Below, one piece after another: positions 1 to 10,200 of a stretch of DNA of 47,225 nt. Source of the DNA: Clostridium arbusti SL206 (lineage in GTDB: Bacteria > Bacillota > Clostridia > Clostridiales > Clostridiaceae). Within the stretch, counting starts at the first letter, position 1; the number at the start of each line of letters is the position of its first letter. The DNA lies in the NCBI RefSeq assembly GCF_000246895.1, contig NZ_BAEV01000018.1:1-47225 (forward strand). Direction: 5' to 3'. Under the pieces are notes generated by a model that saw only the letters and a program-made list of their open reading frames with translations, searched no databases and was not told the origin of the DNA. The translations under genes and the position numbers were made by a program.

Positions 1-1
1 T

Positions 2-907
2 ACTGCTTTTGCCATTATGGATGAAGGTCTTGCTTCGGAAATTGTAATAGTAGATATAAACAAAGATAAAGCTGAAGGTGAGGCAATGGATTTATCTCAC
101 GGTGCATCTTTTGTAAAGCCCACAGTAATTAAAGCTGGAGAGTATAAAGATACAAGCAATTCTGATATTGTTATAATTACAGCTGGTGCTCCACAAAAAC
201 CAGGTGAAACTAGATTAGATTTAATAAATAAAAATTATAAAATAATGAATTCCATTGTACCGGAAGTTGTAAAATATAGTCCAAATTCAATATTATTAGT
301 AGTTTCTAATCCAGTAGATGTACTAACTTATATAACTTACAAGATCTCAGGCTTTCCAAAGGAAAGAGTTATTGGATCCGGTACAGTTCTTGATACCTCA
401 AGATTTAAATATATGTTAAGCAATCACTTTAATGTGGATGCAAGAAATATTCATACTTATATAATGGGAGAACATGGTGATTCAGAAATAGCCACTTGGA
501 GTATAACTAATATAGCAGGCCTTGATATTGCTGAATACTGCAGCAGATATTGCAATAAATGTGATGGAAATATACGATATAACATTCATGAAGAAGTAAA
601 AAATGCAGCTTATGAAATTATCAAGAAAAAAGGAGCAACTTATTATGCTGTTGCCCTGGCTATAAGAAGAATTGTAGAAGCTATACTAAGGGATGAAAAC
701 TCTATATTAACTATATCCACTCTCCTTGAAGGACAGTATGGCATTAAGGATATATACATGGGTGTTCCAAGTATTGTAGGTGCTGCTGGAATAAAGAATA
801 TAGTGGAATCTCCTCTAGATAAAGAAGAGTTAACTGCTCTACAGGAATCTGCAAAAACACTAAAAGAATCTCTTGAAAAAGCCCTTATTAAAGAAATTAA
901 GAGTTAG
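2..907 (+). CDS. ldh: L-lactate dehydrogenase, 5' end cut by window
   Basis: This enzyme reduces pyruvate to L-lactate with NADH in the cytoplasm and so reoxidises NADH at the end of glycolysis. The frame is already open at base 2, so the first 20 or so residues with the glycine-rich NAD loop lie outside the window. Visible family motifs are the adenine-binding strand ending [12 protein letters not shown], the substrate loop [13 protein letters not shown], the substrate arginine in DTSRFKY and the catalytic histidine in [13 protein letters not shown]. Gln in the loop (APQKPGE) is the lactate dehydrogenase residue; malate dehydrogenases have Arg there. The C terminus looks complete. It is one of only two plus-strand genes here and faces the aminotransferase gene. 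Its promoter is not visible. Confidence 0.93.
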   Translation, partial: TAFAIMDEGLASEIVIVDINKDKAEGEAMDLSHGASFVKPTVIKAGEYKDTSNSDIVIITAGAPQKPGETRLDLINKNYKIMNSIVPEVVKYSPNSILLVVSNPVDVLTYITYKISGFPKERVIGSGTVLDTSRFKYMLSNHFNVDARNIHTYIMGEHGDSEIATWSITNIAGLDIAEYCSRYCNKCDGNIRYNIHEEVKNAAYEIIKKKGATYYAVALAIRRIVEAILRDENSILTISTLLEGQYGIKDIYMGVPSIVGAAGIKNIVESPLDKEELTALQESAKTLKESLEKALIKEIKS

Positions 908-1047
908 GAATTAAGAATGAAGAGTTAAAGAAATTTTGTCTTTAGACAAAATAATAAATTTATTTTAATTGATTTTTCTGCACAGCAGAAAAATCTTCCT
1001 TCACTCTTCACTCTTCACTCTTCACTCTTCACTCTTAATTCTTAATT
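908..1047. repeat. Hairpin-rich intergenic repeat with a heptamer tandem array
   Basis: Between ldh and the converging aminotransferase lies a compact palindromic unit. The outer arms are aattaagaatgaagagtt on the left and cactcttaattcttaatt on the right. Inside are two hairpins: attttgtct/agacaaaat and gatttttctgc/gcagaaaaatc with a 3-nt loop. The right arm is expanded into five tandem copies of ttcactc (about 1000-1034). No protein is encoded. The hairpins may also end transcription from both sides. A smaller element of related design is at 11097-11156. Heptamer arrays like this are prone to slippage, so copy number probably varies between isolates (inference). Confidence 0.7.
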
Positions 1048-1082
1048 ATTCACTAAATAAAACTTTCAACTAGAATAAATTC

Positions 1083-1918
1083 TCACCTATTTAATTTATT
1101 CTTATGAATATACCTTTTAATCATTTCATTGTATTCTTTCATTATACTTATAATTATATTATTGTGAGAAGAATTTAATTTAGTATTATCTATTTTTCTT
1201 ATAGGTAACACCTTTGACAATGTACCAGAAATAAATATTCCATCCATTCTAATTGCATCTTTATAGTTTATTCTCTCCTCAATAACTTTATATCCACATT
1301 TTAAAGCAACTGCTATAATAGAATCTCTAGTAGTTCCCGGGAGAACATCTTCTAAAGGAGCAGTATAGACAGTTTTATCTTTAATCATAAATATATTAGA
1401 TCTACTACCTTCTGTAACATTTCCATTTCTATCAACTAGTATTGCCTCATAGGCTTTTGCTTCTCTCATATTCCTCTCTACTAATGATCTAAATTCTGTG
1501 TTTACAACTTTGGCATTTGGATTTACTCTTTCTCCGTGATAAAAAATGGTATCTACTCCATTGCTATATTGTTCCTCAGTTGGATAGTTGTGCTTCAAAA
1601 AATAGGCATAAAAATTACATTCTCCATAAAAAAATTAAAAACTATTTTTATATTTCCTATATCTGCTTTATTTACCTGAATCAATTTATTAATCTTTGCC
1701 TTGATTTTATCTGATGTCATGGGCAATATTAAATTTGTAATCTTTGCTGAGTTCTCTAGCCTCTTAAGATTCTTTTCTACAAATAGTGGAACACCTTGTT
1801 CTATTCTAATAACTTCGTAAAGGGATTTGCCCAAAGTTATAAATTTATTATCAAAACTATCTTTTTGCTTAACTTCATCATCTTTTATATAAAATTCTCT
1901 ATAACTTATGTCTTCCAT
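1083..1918 (-). pseudogene. Class IV PLP aminotransferase, split by a frameshift
   Basis: This is a fold-type IV PLP enzyme, the family of branched-chain and D-amino acid aminotransferases and aminodeoxychorismate lyase. The first part (start ATG at 1918 behind GGAGGT) runs to a stop at about 1595. The second part continues in another frame from there to 1083. The break is at a run of six T (minus strand, 1597-1602). One more T would restore a single protein of about 280 residues reading MPIFLKHNYPTEEQY across the junction. The second half has the family signature DRNGNVTEGSRSNIF and a probable PLP lysine in PNAKVVN. The substrate cannot be read from sequence. It may be a true pseudogene, a slippage-regulated gene or a sequencing error in a homopolymer. 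Confidence 0.8.
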
Positions 1919-1996
1919 AAAAATTACCTCCATAAAAAACCATAACAGTCTTTTCCAGGGAAATATTTTGCATTTCCTTGTATACTATTTTAAAGA

Positions 1997-2020
1997 CTTC
2001 ACTAGTTACTTCCAGTGAAG
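1997..2020 (-). terminator. Weak hairpin overlapping the stop of the HAD gene
   Basis: A 7-bp stem (cttcact/agtgaag) with a 10-nt loop overlaps the last codons and stop of the HAD phosphatase gene and is followed on the minus strand by tctttaaaat. The U tract is poor, so termination is only plausible. Confidence 0.4.
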
Positions 2021-2647
2021 CACTTCAATATTATTATATTTCTTCTTCGAGTTTATTAAATAAGGATGACCTACTAGCTTAAACAAAGGCAAGTCTGCTA
2101 AAGAATCAGAATACATATAGGAATTTTTAAAATCCGCCTCTACATTTTCCTCTTTAAGCACTTCCTTAAGCCTTTTAACCTTTTCCTCACCCTTATTATT
2201 TTCTCCTATGATTTCACCTGTATAATAACCATTTACAAATTTAAATCTTGTTCCTATAACTTTATCTACTTCTTTTATATTATAAAGCTCATTTAAATAA
2301 AATTCAGCTGATGCAGAAATTAAATATACTTTATATCCCTCTGATTTTAACTTCTTTAATGTATTTATTGCATCTACATAAAAGATTTCACTAAATCTCT
2401 TTTCATAGAATTCCTTTACAAGCTCCTTTATTTCATTCTCATGAATTCCCTTTATAAAACCCATAAAATTATTTTTAGCCCTTGCTGCATCAAGTAAACC
2501 TAAAGCATATAAAATTGCTGATCCAAAGCTCTTAGGCATATGAATAATTAATGTAGGTTTCTTTTTAAGCATAAACATATAGAATTCAAATAGGGTTTCT
2601 CTTTTCGTCAAAGTATAGTCTACATCAAATATAGCTAGTTTTTCCAA
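2006..2647 (-). CDS. HAD-superfamily hydrolase, subfamily IB (phosphoserine phosphatase-like)
   Basis: A 213-residue cytoplasmic phosphatase-type protein of the HAD fold. All four HAD motifs are visible: DVDYT near the N terminus (nucleophile and acid Asp), SAS at about residue 112, a lysine in the NNKGEEKVKR stretch, and SDSLADLP near residue 180 for Mg2+ binding. The helical segment after motif I is the cap typical of subclass IB, which includes SerB-like and other small-molecule phosphatases. The start is TTG at 2647, preceded by AGAGGTGA at good spacing. A terminator for the gene upstream separates it from DUF1292, so it may be transcribed on its own. The true substrate is unknown. Confidence 0.85.
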   Translation of the reverse strand: MEKLAIFDVDYTLTKRETLFEFYMFMLKKKPTLIIHMPKSFGSAILYALGLLDAARAKNNFMGFIKGIHENEIKELVKEFYEKRFSEIFYVDAINTLKKLKSEGYKVYLISASAEFYLNELYNIKEVDKVIGTRFKFVNGYYTGEIIGENNKGEEKVKRLKEVLKEENVEADFKNSYMYSDSLADLPLFKLVGHPYLINSKKKYNNIEVLHWK

Positions 2648-2679
2648 AATATCACCTCTAAAAATATGTAAAATTAAAA

Positions 2680-2700
2680 GCCGCTACATAAAGCAGCGAC
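2680..2700 (-). terminator. Rho-independent terminator after the DUF1292 gene
   Basis: Minus-strand stem GTCGCT/AGCGGC (one G-U pair) followed by TTTTAATTTT. It lies just past the stop of the DUF1292 gene and before the HAD gene start. Confidence 0.7.
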
Positions 2701-2712
2701 TTCCTATAGAAA

Positions 2713-3102
2713 TTATTTATCTTTTTCTAAAGTTGATTCGTAGTAAGCAGTAGCTGCCTTAAATTCCTCATCATCTGGAATTACAAGTTCTCCTTCATCG
2801 CCTTCACCCACAACCTTAAATAAATATACAGAACCATCTTGTGGATTTTGAACTAATGCAAATTCTCCCTCATTGTATACAAACCCATCTATAACATCAC
2901 ATGTTACAACATTTCCATGTTCATCTTCAAGTTCAACTGAGCATGCACCATGATGATCTTCTCCACATCCACAACTGCAATCGTGTTCGCCGCCGTGTTC
3001 ATGTTCACCACCACATTCACATGAATCTTCATGTTTGTGTTCATCAGATCCGCATCCGCACCCATCTATACTACATGCATTAACTTTTTCATTTTCACTC
3101 AT
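2713..3102 (-). CDS. DUF1292 protein with a Cys/His-rich N-terminal tail
   Basis: A 129-residue protein. Residues about 55-125 look like DUF1292: acidic, with VELEDEHGNVVTCDVIDGF, then EGEFALVQNPQDGSVYLFKVV and a short helix. Residues 1-55 hold 9 cysteines and 7 histidines in patterns such as GCGCG, SCECGGEHEHGG and CSCGCGEDHH, which suggests binding of a soft metal (Zn, Ni, Cu or Fe); this is inference. The start ATG at 3102 has a full AAGGAGGT site. Terminators on both sides suggest a one-gene transcript. No biochemical role is established for DUF1292 proteins to my knowledge. Confidence 0.82.
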   Translation of the reverse strand: MSENEKVNACSIDGCGCGSDEHKHEDSCECGGEHEHGGEHDCSCGCGEDHHGACSVELEDEHGNVVTCDVIDGFVYNEGEFALVQNPQDGSVYLFKVVGEGDEGELVIPDDEEFKAATAYYESTLEKDK

Positions 3103-3196
3103 TATTACATACCTCCTTTTGCGTCATATTTTAATTCTACCCTTAAAAGCAAAATAATAAAAGGGGTTTTAATAAAATTTATATTATTTTATTAAA

Positions 3197-3231
3197 AAAA
3201 GAGAGGAAAGTATTAACTTCCCTCTCTTTTT
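3197..3231 (-). terminator. Rho-independent terminator after PFOR1
   Basis: A stem of about 14 bp with one G-U pair (aaagagaggaaagt / acttccctctcttt), a 4-nt loop, then seven T on the minus strand. It starts about 14 nt past the PFOR1 stop. Confidence 0.9.
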
Positions 3232-3244
3232 AAGATTTATTGTA

Positions 3245-6200
3245 TTATTTACCTGCTAAGAATTTATAAGATTCTAATCTTTCTTTAGCATCTTGTTCAG
3301 TTTTAGCAAATAATTCATCAGCTTTATCTGGGTATACTTTCTTTAATGAAGCAAATCTTACTTCACCTAATAAGAATTCTTTGAAATCACCCTTTGGCTC
3401 TTTTGAATCTAATGTAAATGGATTCTTTCCTGCTTCTTTAAGAAGTGGGTTGAATCTATACATAGCCCAGTATCCACACTCAACAGCTTTTTTCTCTTCA
3501 AGTTGACTGCATCCCATACCAGCTCTTAATCCTTGGTTTATACATGGAGAATAACCTATGATTAATGATGGACCTGGATAAGCTTCAGCTTCAGTAATTG
3601 CTTTTATAGTCTGATTTTTGTCAGCACCCATAGCTATTTGTGCTACATAAACATAACCATAACTTATAGCCATCATTCCAAGATCTTTCTTCTTAGTTCT
3701 CTTACCACCAGCTGCAAATTGTGCTATTGCTGCTGTTGGAGTAGCTTTTGATGATTGACCACCTGTATTTGAGTAAACTTCTGTATCAAATACAAATATG
3801 TTTACATCTTCACCTGATGCAAGTACGTGATCCACTCCACCATAACCGATGTCGTAAGCCCAACCGTCTCCACCAAATATCCATTGTGATTTTTTAACTA
3901 AATGATCTTTAGCATCGAAGATTTCTTTTACAGTAGCATTGCTATCTTTTTCTGCTTCTAATAATGGTAATAATTTAGCTGTAGCTGCTTTTGATTCATC
4001 AGCTAAGTCCATACTATTTACCCATTCAGTTAAAGCTTCTTTTAATTCTGGTTTTGCATCTGAAGCTACAAGTTCATTTGCTTGTTGTGCTATTCTTTCT
4101 CTTAATTGTTTAACACCAAGATACATTCCTAACCCAAACTCAGCATTATCTTCGAATAATGAGTTAGCCCAAGCAGGACCTTGACCTTTATGGTTAATTG
4201 TATATGGTGTAGCTGGTGCACTACCACCCCAGATTGAAGTACAACCTGTTGCATTAGCGATCATCATTCTGTCACCATATAATTGAGTTATAAGTCTTGC
4301 GTATGGAGCTTCTCCACAACCTGCACAAGCACCGTTGAACTCAAGTAATGGCTGTTCAAATTGACTACCTTTTACTGTTGTTTTGTTCATTGGATTTTCT
4401 TTTGGTGAAAGGTTAAGTGCATATTCAAAGTTATCAGCTTCTTTATATTGTGATTCAGCTGGTTTCATTACTAATGCCTTTTCCTTTGCAGGACAAACTT
4501 GAGCACAATTTCCGCATCCTGTACAATCAAGAGCACTGATCTTTATTGCAAAGTTAAGTTTTTCAGCAGTTTTTAATCCCATTGCTGGCTTAGTTGTAAA
4601 TCCTTCTGGAGCATTCTTAGTTTCTTCTTCTGTCAATAAGAACGGTCTTATTACAGCGTGAGGACAAACATATGCACATTGGTTACATTGTATACATTTG
4701 TCTACTTGCCATTCAGGAATATTAATAGCAATTGCTCTCTTTTCATAAGCTGCAGTTCCATTAGGATAGGTTCCATCTTCAAGACCATTGAATGCACTTA
4801 CAGGAAGTTTATCTCCTTCTTGTCTGTTCATTGGTTCAAGAATGTCAGTTATAAATTTAGGTTTAGCTTTTGTAGATGTTTCTATGTCTTTATCCTGTGC
4901 TTCTTTCCATATTTCTGGAACTTCAATCTTAACTACAGCATTTACACCTAAATCTATAGCATCGTTATTCATTTTAACAACTTTTTCACCTTTTTTACCA
5001 TATGAAGTTACAACTGCTTCTTTTAAGTATTTTATTGCATCATCAACTGGTATTATGTTAGCTAATTTAAAGAATGCTGATTGCATGATCATGTTGATTC
5101 TTCCGCCAAGACCTATGCTTTGAGCTATCTTTACAGCATTTAATGTATAGAAATGTATGTTATGGTTAGCAATATATCTCTTCATTTTTGCTGGTAAATG
5201 AGTTTCAACTTCTTCTGGAGTCCAGATACTGTTAAGTAAGAAGTTACCACCATCTTTTAATCCGTCTAAAAGATCATATTTATAAACATAAGATTGGTTA
5301 TGACAAGCAACAAAATCTGCTGTATTTATTAAATATGGTGATTTTATTGGTTTTTTACCAAATCTCAAATGGGAAATTGTAATACCACCTGATTTTTTTG
5401 AATCATATGCAAAGTAACCTTGAGCATACATATCAGTATGGTCACCTATAATTTTTATAGCACTTTTGTTAGCACCAACTGTACCATCTGAACCAAGTCC
5501 CCAGAACTTACAAGCTTTAGTTCCTTCTGGAGTAGTATCGATTTTTTCAGTTGTAGGTAATGAAGTAAATGTTACGTCATCATCTATTGCTATTGTAAAT
5601 CCATTTTTAGGAGTAGCAGCATTTAGGTTTTCATAAACAGCTAGTATATCACTAGGAACTGTATCTTTTGAACCTAAACCATATCTTCCACCAACTATTA
5701 CTGGCTTCATATCGCTATGATAGAATGATGTAACAACATCCTGGTAAAGTGGTTCTCCAAAGCTTCCTGGTTCTTTTGTTCTATCAAGAACAGCAATTTT
5801 CTTAACTGTTTTTGGAATATATTTAAAGAAGTGTTCAACTGAGAAAGGTCTAAATAGATGTACTTTTAATATACCTACTTTTTCGCCCTTAGCGTTTAAG
5901 TAATCTATAGTTTCTTCAATTGCATCGCAAATTGAACCCATTGCAATTATTATTCTCTCAGCATCTGCTGCTCCATAATAATCAAATAGGTGATATTCTC
6001 TTCCTGTAATTTTGCTTAATTCTCCCATATAGTTTTCAACTATTTCAGGAAGTGCATTATAATATTTGTTTGATGCTTCTCTTCCTTGGAAGTATACATC
6101 AGGATTTTCTGCTGTACCTCTAGTTACTGGATGTTCTGGATTTAAAGCATTATCTCTAAATGCTTTAACAGCATCCATATCCAATAATGGTCTTAAATCT

Positions 6201-6763
6201 TCATAATCAATAACTTCTATTTTTTGTATTTCATGTGATGTTCTGAATCCGTCAAAGAAATTTATGAAAGGAACTTTTCCCTTTATTGCAGCTAAATGTG
6301 CAACTGCTGATAAATCCATAACTTCTTGAACACTACCTTCTGCAAGTTGTGCAAATCCTGTTTGTCTTGCAGCCATAACATCTTGGTGATCACCAAATAT
6401 GTTTAATGATTTTGTTGCTAGTGCTCTAGCACTCACATGGAATACTGATGGTAAAAGTTCACCAGCTATTTTATACATGTTTGGTATCATTAATAGTAAT
6501 CCTTGAGAAGCTGTAAATGTTGTTGTTAACGCTCCTGCTTGAAGTGAACCATGCACTGCACCAGCAGCTCCTGCTTCTGATTGCATCTCCATTACTTTAA
6601 CAGTTTGACCAAATAAGTTTTTTCTACCTTGAACTGCCCATTCATCAACATGTTCTGCCATTGGTGATGATGGTGTTATTGGATAAATCGCTGTAACATC
6701 AGTAAAAGCATAAGCTATATGAGCTGCTGCAGTGTTCCCATCCATAGTCTTCATTTTTACCAT
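3245..6763 (-). CDS. nifJ: Pyruvate:ferredoxin (flavodoxin) oxidoreductase, copy 1
   Basis: This 1172-residue single-chain enzyme oxidises pyruvate with CoA to acetyl-CoA and CO2 and passes electrons to ferredoxin or flavodoxin. Full domain order is present: N-terminal domain with YPITPSSPMAEHVDEW and the TTTFTASQGLLLMIPNMYK block; CoA/transketolase C-like domain; a 2[4Fe-4S] ferredoxin insert near residues 687-755 (CIQCNQCAYVCP and CTGCGNCAQVCP); the proximal cluster cysteines in CAGCGE near 811; and the thiamine diphosphate site GDGWAYDIGYGG near 963 with SNTGGQSSKAT after it. The start ATG follows GAAGGG by 6 nt. Arg codons are mostly AGA, as in its neighbours, unlike the paralogue upstream. 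It has its own terminator and a candidate promoter, so it is probably a separate transcription unit. Confidence 0.96.
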   Translation of the reverse strand: MVKMKTMDGNTAAAHIAYAFTDVTAIYPITPSSPMAEHVDEWAVQGRKNLFGQTVKVMEMQSEAGAAGAVHGSLQAGALTTTFTASQGLLLMIPNMYKIAGELLPSVFHVSARALATKSLNIFGDHQDVMAARQTGFAQLAEGSVQEVMDLSAVAHLAAIKGKVPFINFFDGFRTSHEIQKIEVIDYEDLRPLLDMDAVKAFRDNALNPEHPVTRGTAENPDVYFQGREASNKYYNALPEIVENYMGELSKITGREYHLFDYYGAADAERIIIAMGSICDAIEETIDYLNAKGEKVGILKVHLFRPFSVEHFFKYIPKTVKKIAVLDRTKEPGSFGEPLYQDVVTSFYHSDMKPVIVGGRYGLGSKDTVPSDILAVYENLNAATPKNGFTIAIDDDVTFTSLPTTEKIDTTPEGTKACKFWGLGSDGTVGANKSAIKIIGDHTDMYAQGYFAYDSKKSGGITISHLRFGKKPIKSPYLINTADFVACHNQSYVYKYDLLDGLKDGGNFLLNSIWTPEEVETHLPAKMKRYIANHNIHFYTLNAVKIAQSIGLGGRINMIMQSAFFKLANIIPVDDAIKYLKEAVVTSYGKKGEKVVKMNNDAIDLGVNAVVKIEVPEIWKEAQDKDIETSTKAKPKFITDILEPMNRQEGDKLPVSAFNGLEDGTYPNGTAAYEKRAIAINIPEWQVDKCIQCNQCAYVCPHAVIRPFLLTEEETKNAPEGFTTKPAMGLKTAEKLNFAIKISALDCTGCGNCAQVCPAKEKALVMKPAESQYKEADNFEYALNLSPKENPMNKTTVKGSQFEQPLLEFNGACAGCGEAPYARLITQLYGDRMMIANATGCTSIWGGSAPATPYTINHKGQGPAWANSLFEDNAEFGLGMYLGVKQLRERIAQQANELVASDAKPELKEALTEWVNSMDLADESKAATAKLLPLLEAEKDSNATVKEIFDAKDHLVKKSQWIFGGDGWAYDIGYGGVDHVLASGEDVNIFVFDTEVYSNTGGQSSKATPTAAIAQFAAGGKRTKKKDLGMMAISYGYVYVAQIAMGADKNQTIKAITEAEAYPGPSLIIGYSPCINQGLRAGMGCSQLEEKKAVECGYWAMYRFNPLLKEAGKNPFTLDSKEPKGDFKEFLLGEVRFASLKKVYPDKADELFAKTEQDAKERLESYKFLAGK

Positions 6764-6878
6764 GTAAAACCCTTCTTTCTCATAAATTTAATAAATCATA
6801 ATCCCTTAGGTATCTTCAAATAATAATATTTTGCGTAATACAATGCCCTAGAAGAACCCACCAAGACTACCTAGTATT

Positions 6879-6907
6879 AGTATAACATTTTTCATTGCAT
6901 CATACAA
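6879..6907 (-). promoter_or_regulatory. Candidate sigma-A promoter for PFOR1
   Basis: Minus-strand TTGTAT, 17-nt spacer, TATACT, giving a 5' leader of about 110 nt before PFOR1. The leader includes a locally GC-richer stretch (6840-6875). A relic of an R1 left end (taggtatcttcaaata) is at about 6807-6822. This is the only promoter-like match I found in the 454-base gap 6764-7217; the rest of the gap is R1 copy 6950-7111 and the PFOR2 terminator. Confidence 0.5.
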
Positions 6908-6949
6908 AATTATATTGCAATATCAACTTATCTTTTTAGATACCTTAGC

Positions 6950-7111
6950 TAAGGTACATTCAGATAAATAACTAGTCAGTATGCTAGTCTATTTTGAATC
7001 CTACGACCTCAACAGAACCCTTAGATAGCTCACTATCTACGGAACCTGTTTCCTTGTTGGATTCAAAATATCCGTCGCATCTTTGACTTATTATTTATTT
7101 TCATATGCCTA
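6950..7111. repeat. R1 dispersed structured repeat, full-length copy 1
   Basis: R1 family, about 162 bp, non-coding. The order is: left end taaggtacattcagataaata, a small hairpin actag/ctagt, a 15-nt arm tattttgaatcctac, a central hairpin agatag-ctca-ctatct, the opposing arm, a unique block (tccgtcgcatctttgactta) and the right end tatttattttcatatgccta. The two ends are imperfect inverted repeats, and the inner arms pair, so the whole unit can fold into one long branched hairpin. In this copy the inner stem has a single mismatch (gttggattc against gaatcctac). It lies between the PFOR2 terminator and the PFOR1 promoter. Confidence 0.9.
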
Positions 7112-7176
7112 ATGAAAAAATTATTGTTTTAGATAGTTTAACCATTTTGTAAATAATTATTATTCACAAGAATAAT

Positions 7177-7207
7177 AAAGAGGAGCCACATAAAGTGACT
7201 CCTCTTT
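7177..7207 (-). terminator. Rho-independent terminator after PFOR2
   Basis: A 13-bp stem with one mismatch (aaagaggagccac / gtgactcctcttt), loop ataaa, at 10 nt past the PFOR2 stop. The minus-strand U tract is interrupted (tttattatt), so readthrough is possible. Confidence 0.75.
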
Positions 7208-7217
7208 TTAAAAAATA

Positions 7218-10200
7218 TTATTTATAAAGTTCTACTAACTTTAATAAATGTTCATAACGTTCCATGGCAGCTTTCTCATTTTCACTGAATAGTTTTTCAG
7301 CACGATCTGGGAATGAACGTTTTAAACGAGTATAACGTGTTTCATTATTTAAGAATTTTTGGTATGTTCCATCACCTGGTTTAGATGTAAGAGTGAATGG
7401 ATTCTTTCCTTCAGCCTTAAGAGCAGGATTAAAGGAGAATAGATTCCAGTATCCAGATTTTACAGCTGCTTTCATTTCATCCTGGCAGTGGTTCATACCA
7501 CCTTTAACTCCGTGAAGTTCACAAGGTGCATATCCAATTATTAATGATGGTCCGTTATAAGCTTCTGCTTCAGCAATAGTCTTAAGAGTTTGAGCTGGAT
7601 TAGCACCAAGAGCGATTTGTGCTACATATATGTAACCATAGCTCATAGCGATTTCAGCAAGACTCTTCTTTCCAACATCTTTACCAGCAGCAGCGAATTG
7701 ACAAACTTCACCGATATTAGAAGCCTTAGAAGCTTGGCCACCTGTATTAGAGTACATTTCTGTATCGAATACCATAACATTTACGTTCTCTCCAGAAGCA
7801 AGTACATGGTCAAGTCCACCGAATCCGATATCATATGCCCATCCATCTCCTCCAAGAATCCATACTGACTTCTTAGCAAGGTACGCTTTCTTTTCAAGAA
7901 CTTCTTTAGAAAGATCACAGCCTGCAGCAGCAGTTTTTTCAAGTTCAGCTACAAGTGTAGCAACCGCAGCAGTGTTTTCTTTTGTGCTTTCTTTTGTTTC
8001 AACGAATTTAGCAGCAGCAGCTTTAAACTCAGCAGATGCTCTATCATCAGCAGCAATCTTCTCAATCTTAGCAATTACTTGATCACGAAGAGTCTTCTGT
8101 CCAAGGTACATACCAAATCCATGTTCTGCATTATCTTCAAATAATGAGTTAGCCCATGCTGGACCTTTATTTGAATCTTTGTTAACTGTATATGGACAAG
8201 TTGCAGCAGGACCACCCCATATTGAAGAACATCCTGTAGCATTTGAAATATACATTTGTTCACCAAATAGTTGTGTAAGTATACGAGCATAAGATGTTTC
8301 TGCACATCCTGCACAACTTCCTGAGAACTCAAGAAGTGGCTGATTAAACTGAGATCCCTTAACTGTAGTATCAGCAGGAATTCCAGGTTTCTTACCTACA
8401 TTTGCAACTAAGTAATCAAATACTGGTTGTTCATGTAATTGAGTTTCTTGAGGTACCATTGTGATAGCCTTCGTAGGACATACTGTAATACACTCTCCAC
8501 AGCCCATACAATCAAGAGGAGTTACACTCATTGTAAATTTGTATTCTCCAGCTTTTGGCTTAGTATTAGCAAGTTTAATGTTATCAGGAGCTGCTTTAAC
8601 TTCGTCTTCGCTAAGCATGAAAGGACGAATTGTAGCATGAGAACATACAAATGCACAGTTATTACATTGAATACATTTTTCTGGATTCCATTCTGGAACC
8701 ATTACAGCAGTACCACGTTTTTCATATGCTGAAGCACCTAATTCGTACTGTCCGTCTGGATTTTCTGAGAATGCAGATACAGGAAGACTATCACCATCCA
8801 TAAGTCCGATAGGATTCATAAGATCATTAACCATCTTAACTGTTTCTGGACGACCTGTAAGTTCTGGAGCTGGAGCATCTGCTTCTGGATTTGACCATGA
8901 AGCTGGAACTTCTACTTTATGAACAGCATCTACACCAGCATCAATTGCTTTGTAGTTCATTTCTACAACTGCATCGCCTTTTTTACCGTAAGATTTCTTA
9001 GCAGCAGCTTTCATAAAGCCAACAGCATCATCAATTGGCATAACATTTGCTAATTTGAAGAATGCAGATTGAAGAATAGTGTTAGTACGTTTACCCATAC
9101 CAATTTCAATTGCTTTATCAATAGCATTAATTGTGTATAATTGAATGTTGTTTTCTGCAATATATTTCTTAGCAGCAGCATTAAGCTTAGAATCAAGTTC
9201 TTCATCTGACCACTGACAGTTGATCATGAATATTCCGCCTGGCTTAACATCCTGAACCATCTTGAAGCCTTTAACAACATAAGATGGGTTATGGCATGCA
9301 ACGAAATCAGCTTGATTTATGTAATACGGACTTCTAATTGCCTTATCACCAAAACGAAGATGAGAAATTGTTATTCCACCAGTCTTCTTAGAGTCATATT
9401 GGAAGTATGCTTGAATAAATTTATCTGTATGATCACCAAGAATCTTTGTAGAGTTCTTGTTAGCACCAACAGTACCATCACCACCAAGACCCCAGAATTT
9501 ACACTCTACTGTACCAACTGCAGATGTAATAGGAGCTGGCTTAACTTCTGGTAAACTTAAGTTAGTAACATCATCTACGATACCAAGTGTGAAACGAGCT
9601 TTAGGAGCATCTTTCAAAAGCTCAGTATATACAGCAAATACAGATGAAGGAGGAGTATCCTTAGAACCAAGTCCATAACGACCATTTGTTAATATAACAT
9701 CATTAAGTCCTGCTTCACGAAGAGTTGTAGCAACATCAAGGTATAATGGATCACCTAATGCTCCTGGTTCTTTTGTACGGTCAAGAACAGCAATCTTCTT
9801 AGCAGTTTTAGGAATAACTTTAAGAAGGCCATTAGATACCCATGGACGATATAAACGAACTTTAACTAGTCCAACTTTTTCTCCTTTAGCTGTTAAGTAA
9901 TCAATAACTTCCTCAGCTACATCACAAATAGATCCCATTGCTACGATGACACGATCAGCATCTGGAGCTCCATAGTAATTGAATAAATCATAGTTTGTAC
10001 CAAGTTTTTCATTTACCTTAGCCATGTATTTTTCAACTACAGCTGGCAAATTATTATAAGCTGTGTTAGATGCTTCACGATGTTGGAAGAAAACATCTCC
10101 ATTTTCATGAGAACCACGCATAGCTGGTTTTTCTGGATTTAATGCATGATCACGGAAAGCTTTAAGAGCATCCATATTGCACATTTCTTTAAGATCTTTA

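Noticed and set aside
2-907. Malate dehydrogenase instead of lactate dehydrogenase
   Set aside because: The substrate loop has Gln (APQKPGE) where malate dehydrogenases have Arg.
2901-3083. Plus-strand His-rich open frame opposite the DUF1292 gene
   Set aside because: It is the antisense of the Cys/His-rich coding region and has no ribosome-binding site.
6806-6949. A further full R1-like element bounded by taggtatct and agatacctta
   Set aside because: Only the left end resembles R1; the interior and right end do not match, and the PFOR1 promoter lies inside, so only a relic end is noted.
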